Below are positions 60,113 through 64,000 of a DNA stretch of 64,000 bases, in pieces. Each line of letters begins with the position of its first letter. Positions within the stretch are counted from its first letter, which is position 1. The notes beneath the pieces were generated by a model. It saw only the letters and a program-made list of their open reading frames with translations, was not told where the DNA came from and made no database searches. Made by a program: the position numbers and the translations under genes. Origin of the DNA: Cherax quadricarinatus (lineage: Eukaryota; Arthropoda; Malacostraca; Decapoda; Parastacidae); the NCBI RefSeq assembly GCF_038502225.1, contig NC_091322.1:1137281-1201280 (forward strand), read 5' to 3'.

Positions 60113-61100
60113 CACTGATACTGCCAGTGATACTGATACTGCCAGTGATACTGATACTGCCAGTGATACTGATACTGCCAGTGATACTGATACTGCCAGT
60201 GATACTGATACTGCCAGTGATACTGATACTGCCAGTGATACTGATACTGGCAGTGATACTGATACTGGCAGTGATACTGATACTGCCAGTGATACTGATA
60301 CTGCCAGTGATACTGATACTGCCAGTGATACTGATACTGCCAGTGATACTGATACTGCCAGTGATACTGATACTGCCAGTGATACTGATACTGCCAGTGA
60401 TACTGATACTGCCAGTGATACTGATACTGCCAGTGATACTGATACTGCCAGTGATACTGATACTGCCAGTGATACTGATACTGCCAGTGATACTGATACT
60501 GGCAGTGATACTGATACTGCCAGTGATACTGATACTGGCAGTGATACTGATACTGGCAGTGATACTGATACTGCCAGTGATACTGATACTGCCAGTGATA
60601 CTGATACTGCCAGTGATACTGATACTGCCAGTGATACTGATACTGCCAGTGATACTGATACTGCCAGTGATACTGATACTGCCAGTGATACTGATACTTC
60701 CAGTGATACTGATACTTCCAGTGATACTGATACTGCCAGTGATACTGATACTGCCAGTGATACTGATACTGCCAGTGATACTGATACTGCCAGTGATACT
60801 GATACTGCCAGTGATACTGATACTGCCAGTGATACTGATACTGCCAGTGATACTGATACTGCCAGTGATACTGATACTGCCAGTGATACTGATACTGGCA
60901 GTGATACTGATACTGCCAGTGATACTGATACTGGCAGTGATACTGATACTGCCAGTGATACTGATACTGCCAGTGATACTGATACTGCCAGTGATACTGA
61001 TACTGCCAGTGATACTGATACTGCCAGTGATACTGATACTGCCAGTGATACTGATACTGCCAGTGATACTGATACTGCCAGTGATACTGATACTGCCAGT
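60113..61100. repeat. 18-bp minisatellite, about 55 copies
   Basis: GATACTGATACTGCCAGT repeated with almost no length change. Scattered units have ACTGGCAGT in place of ACTGCCAGT, and two adjacent units have ACTTCCAGT. It encodes six-residue repeats (LPVILI plus strand, TGSISI minus strand) without stops, not a gene. Confidence 0.96.
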
Positions 61101-61394
61101 ATCGTAAGGGTTCTTAAATGGAGATATCATAGGTTGAAGGTAGACACACTTGTAGGATGGTAACTATATATTGTCAGACTGAGATGAGGGATGGAGCCCA
61201 GTGCCTTGCCTGTCCGCTGAATGGTCTGCCGCCGAGTGAGGCCGGGGCAGAGGTACGAGCCCACACACCCGCATCCCGCGACGTCACACAAAGCCACAGG
61301 CCCATAAGGGATCTCGTATCCAAAGCACATGGATGATACCAACATGCTATGCTATATAATACTGGGAATACAGGGATCAGCAACTATGCTGACA
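61100..61394 (-). repeat. 3' LTR of Gypsy 2
   Basis: 295 bp, same ends (TATCGTAAGGG ... CTATGCTGACA) as the LTRs of Gypsy 1, with more substitutions and a short insertion near 61355-61370. Confidence 0.82.
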
Positions 61395-64000
61395 GCTCGG
61401 TCATGTTACGTATGTCGTCCCGACATACACTACTATACTATAGGCTGAACAGGCGGGCGGATCTGGGCTGATTCTATACAATAACAAATTCATATATAAC
61501 TTAGAACTAATGGATGGTATCATAATGGATTTTACGTAATGGGTGTTAACGTATTCATTACAAACTATAAGAACAAATCATTGTACAATATGGATGGAAT
61601 TGATCGATCGATCTGTATTCATGCACTCTACGGATTCTGAGGAAGAAGAAATATATATATATATACAAGGTGAAATTAACAGCAAAAGCATCCGGTGCAC
61701 TCAGACTATTACTCTCAATTCTCAGAATACGGAGGGAACGTGAACACGAAAATTTCTGACAAACTGATCAGCTAATAACAAAACACACAGTTGATAATTT
61801 CATTCATCTCGGACATCTAATTATGCAGGCTGTTTACACTTAAACCCAATTCTGCGAGGGTAAGGTTTACGTATGCAGAATGGTTATCATCTCTGGGAGG
61901 ATTGAATTCCTCTGCAATGGCTAACACATGCCTTGACTGAGGACAGTCTGAACGAGTATCTACAAAAGATACAACTACAATCACTAGTGACTGTGGAATT
62001 ACTAACTCGTCTGCTAGGAGTACTCAACTCGACTATTCGATACAATAATTCTTGGCTCATTACAAAGTCACTAATGGGTGCTGGTGGCTTCACAGTAAGA
62101 ATAAGATCTTCCTGGAGCAGGAATCGAATCACCAGAACACAAGGGATCGGTTCTTTGGGCATTTTTGACATCCTCGACAGTAAATGGAGGATCTGCAGTA
62201 ACTACACTAACGTGTCGCGATAAAGCATCTGCGACTACATTCGACTTGCCAGGTAAATGTTCAAAAGTGGGATTAAACTCTTGGATAGTCAAGGTCCATC
62301 TGGCTAACCTTCCAGTAGGCTGTTTGTTCTGGAATAAAGGTAATAGTTCTTCCTTACTGGAGGAAAGAACAAACTCGGTGGAGTGGATGACTCCCCCCGG
62401 TTGAAAAAATTAACGCTATAACACGCAATATGAGCAAGGGAGAACGAATCTACTATCTCAAACTGCAAGCACAGGAGAAAAGAAATGAACACGGTGAACA
62501 ATGCTGATATTCAATCTGAGTCGCACACAGTGACACGAGTTATCAGCTATAAAGAAACTACACTTACAAACGTTAACATGTGAAAGTTACTCGAGAAATA
62601 ACTTCTTACAATGCACTGATTACTGTCAACTAGGATGGGATCACCATCTGGAACATTAGGAACAACAACAGACACTCTAGTGAGAACACTAGCTGTAACA
62701 GAGACGTCTTTCTGCAGACAGCATGTCACATCAACAAGAGATGGCAGAACTAGCAGTCATTGCAGGGATAGGCTGTGCACTCAAGGCAGTCTGAGTGTCC
62801 CCGGACACTTGAGGCAATGGAACACTATCCTGCAAGTCTGAAGGTGTAGGTGGAACACAGATGGGAATGACAGAATTACTAGTGCCTGACCGCTCGGCTA
62901 CGTTAATAAGTAATTCACGGATCTATAGGAACTTAATCTGAACTTCACATTTCGCAGCACTTTAACAAATCTCAGATACAAGCTGTGAGAACAAACACAT
63001 TGCTCAAGGGCTAGATATTGTCTTTCAGTCAGTAAGGGAATGTTGGTACTGTGGACTGATTCATATTGACTTTGACTGGAATGGTACACTAAGTGAACGT
63101 TTAAAAGTGACTGGGACATCTCAGTGAAAATACTGAAGGGCATAAGTCAAAAAAAAAAAAAAAAAAATAGAGAGAATGACACAGTAAGCTTAAATGGAAG
63201 AAAATGCTTAACTATTCTGCATAAGTAATTAAAAATTGACAAGTTACACAGTAAGCAAAGAACTCACACAAGAAGAATATGCAACTTAACAAACACTGAA
63301 AATCAAGAGAACTTGTACTTTGCTCAAATCTAATTTGCTCAACTTTTACTTTAAATTGAATGAATGGCACAGTGAGTTATCTTTACTTTCAATGCAACAG
63401 GGAAATACACAATAAAATGATAAAATGGACTCAATAAACTTGTGCAAAAATTAAAACAGACACACAATTCACTGAAATAAAAATAAAATGACACAGACAG
63501 AATAAAATACTATGCACAGAACAGAGCATAAGAAACTGCACTGTAATAACTGTAGCAATATATCAAATAATTGCTAATCAAAAAGTATTGCACAACACTG
63601 CATAAAATTTTCTGCAAGAAAAAACTTTAATAGCAACACAATATTTGCACAAGAATTATTGCAAAATGAGTCAATGTGCAATAATAAAAATTATAACACA
63701 CAAGAACAGAAATATATCAAGGAATGAACACTTTAACTCTTAACTGCACTTAAACAACACTTAACAAGCAAAAGAACAATTTACTTTAAAAGGAGAACTT
63801 AAAAATTGCACTAAGAGTGAATTTGTTCAATAAAACATGAAAAATAATAGGTGCTAAAAACACATAACAAAAAAGAGGGTTGAACACTTACAGTGATGCA
63901 GAACACAACTCATCAACATAAACACAGTACTAGAATTTTCTTGCAATGAAACTTGATGTTTTGAAAAATTTTGTAAAAAATTATTTCTTGCTTGGACTTT
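61100..64000 (-). mobile_element. Gypsy 2: internally deleted copy of the same family, runs off the window
   Basis: 3' LTR at 61100-61394, then matches to Gypsy 1 in the same order: 61395-61965 to 48915-49520, 61975-62335 to 50690-51058 (integrase N-terminal region), 62625-62900 to 52590-52925 (pol spacer), 63160-64000 to 54810-55660 (leader). Most of integrase, RNase H, RT and gag are gone. 62345-62620 is not matched. It is inserted in the 18-bp array at its left end. Confidence 0.85.

Noticed and set aside
60070..61107. 345-codon LPVILI repeat and TGSISI reverse repeat resembling structural or antifreeze-like repeats
   Set aside because: 18-bp array with frame-preserving length; no signal peptide, start region or unique termini.

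Overview
This is an intron-rich or intergenic stretch of a large animal genome. It is almost certainly arthropod and most probably a decapod crustacean; the tRNA-derived SINE with a (GATAA)n tail, the CR1-like LINE 3' ends and the dense simple repeats are what I recall from crayfish and shrimp genomes, but no search was run. No complete host gene is visible. Two short segments look like host exons (5507-5591, plus strand, good splice signals; 36258-36350, weaker).

Layout. 1-5 kb: a chain of retroelement pieces joined by (TA)n and (GT)n runs: antisense LINE 3' end, tRNA-SINE, sense LINE reverse transcriptase, a TIR element sitting inside (TA)n, and a trapped 115-bp Gypsy fragment. 5-12 kb: the candidate exon, a 47-bp minisatellite, old LINE/SINE debris, a perfect 20-bp-arm hairpin and a coding-like remnant. 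12.6-16.2 kb: a perfectly periodic 43-bp array and a 28-bp array. 16.2-18.5 kb: a decayed minus-strand LINE interrupted by a SINE. 19.0-34.2 kb: a satellite with a 20-bp unit (about 10.4 kb in total), split by a 4.8-kb CR1-like LINE at 29119-33906. 34.8-41.7 kb: more minisatellites, including 2.8 kb of a 26-bp unit. 43-47.4 kb: a Tc1-like transposase relic, a fold-back repeat, a truncated TIR element and a minus-strand LINE with a long open RT frame. 47.4-58.9 kb: minisatellite arrays, the first of them split by a complete 8.7-kb Ty3/Gypsy element on the minus strand (LTRs 284 bp each, PBS, gag, PR-RT-RH-INT, all broken by a few small lesions). 59-61.1 kb: 27-bp and 18-bp arrays. 61.1 kb to the end: a second, internally deleted copy of the same Gypsy family.

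Tandem arrays make up about a third of the window. The recurring theme is physical coupling of transposable elements and tandem arrays: elements lie inside arrays (CR1, Gypsy 1, the TIR element), flush at array edges (SINE at 19024, Gypsy 2 at 61100, LINE at 47440), or are themselves tandemly amplified (336-bp triplication of the CR1 3' end). The very long open frames over the arrays are by-products of stop-free repeat units, not genes.
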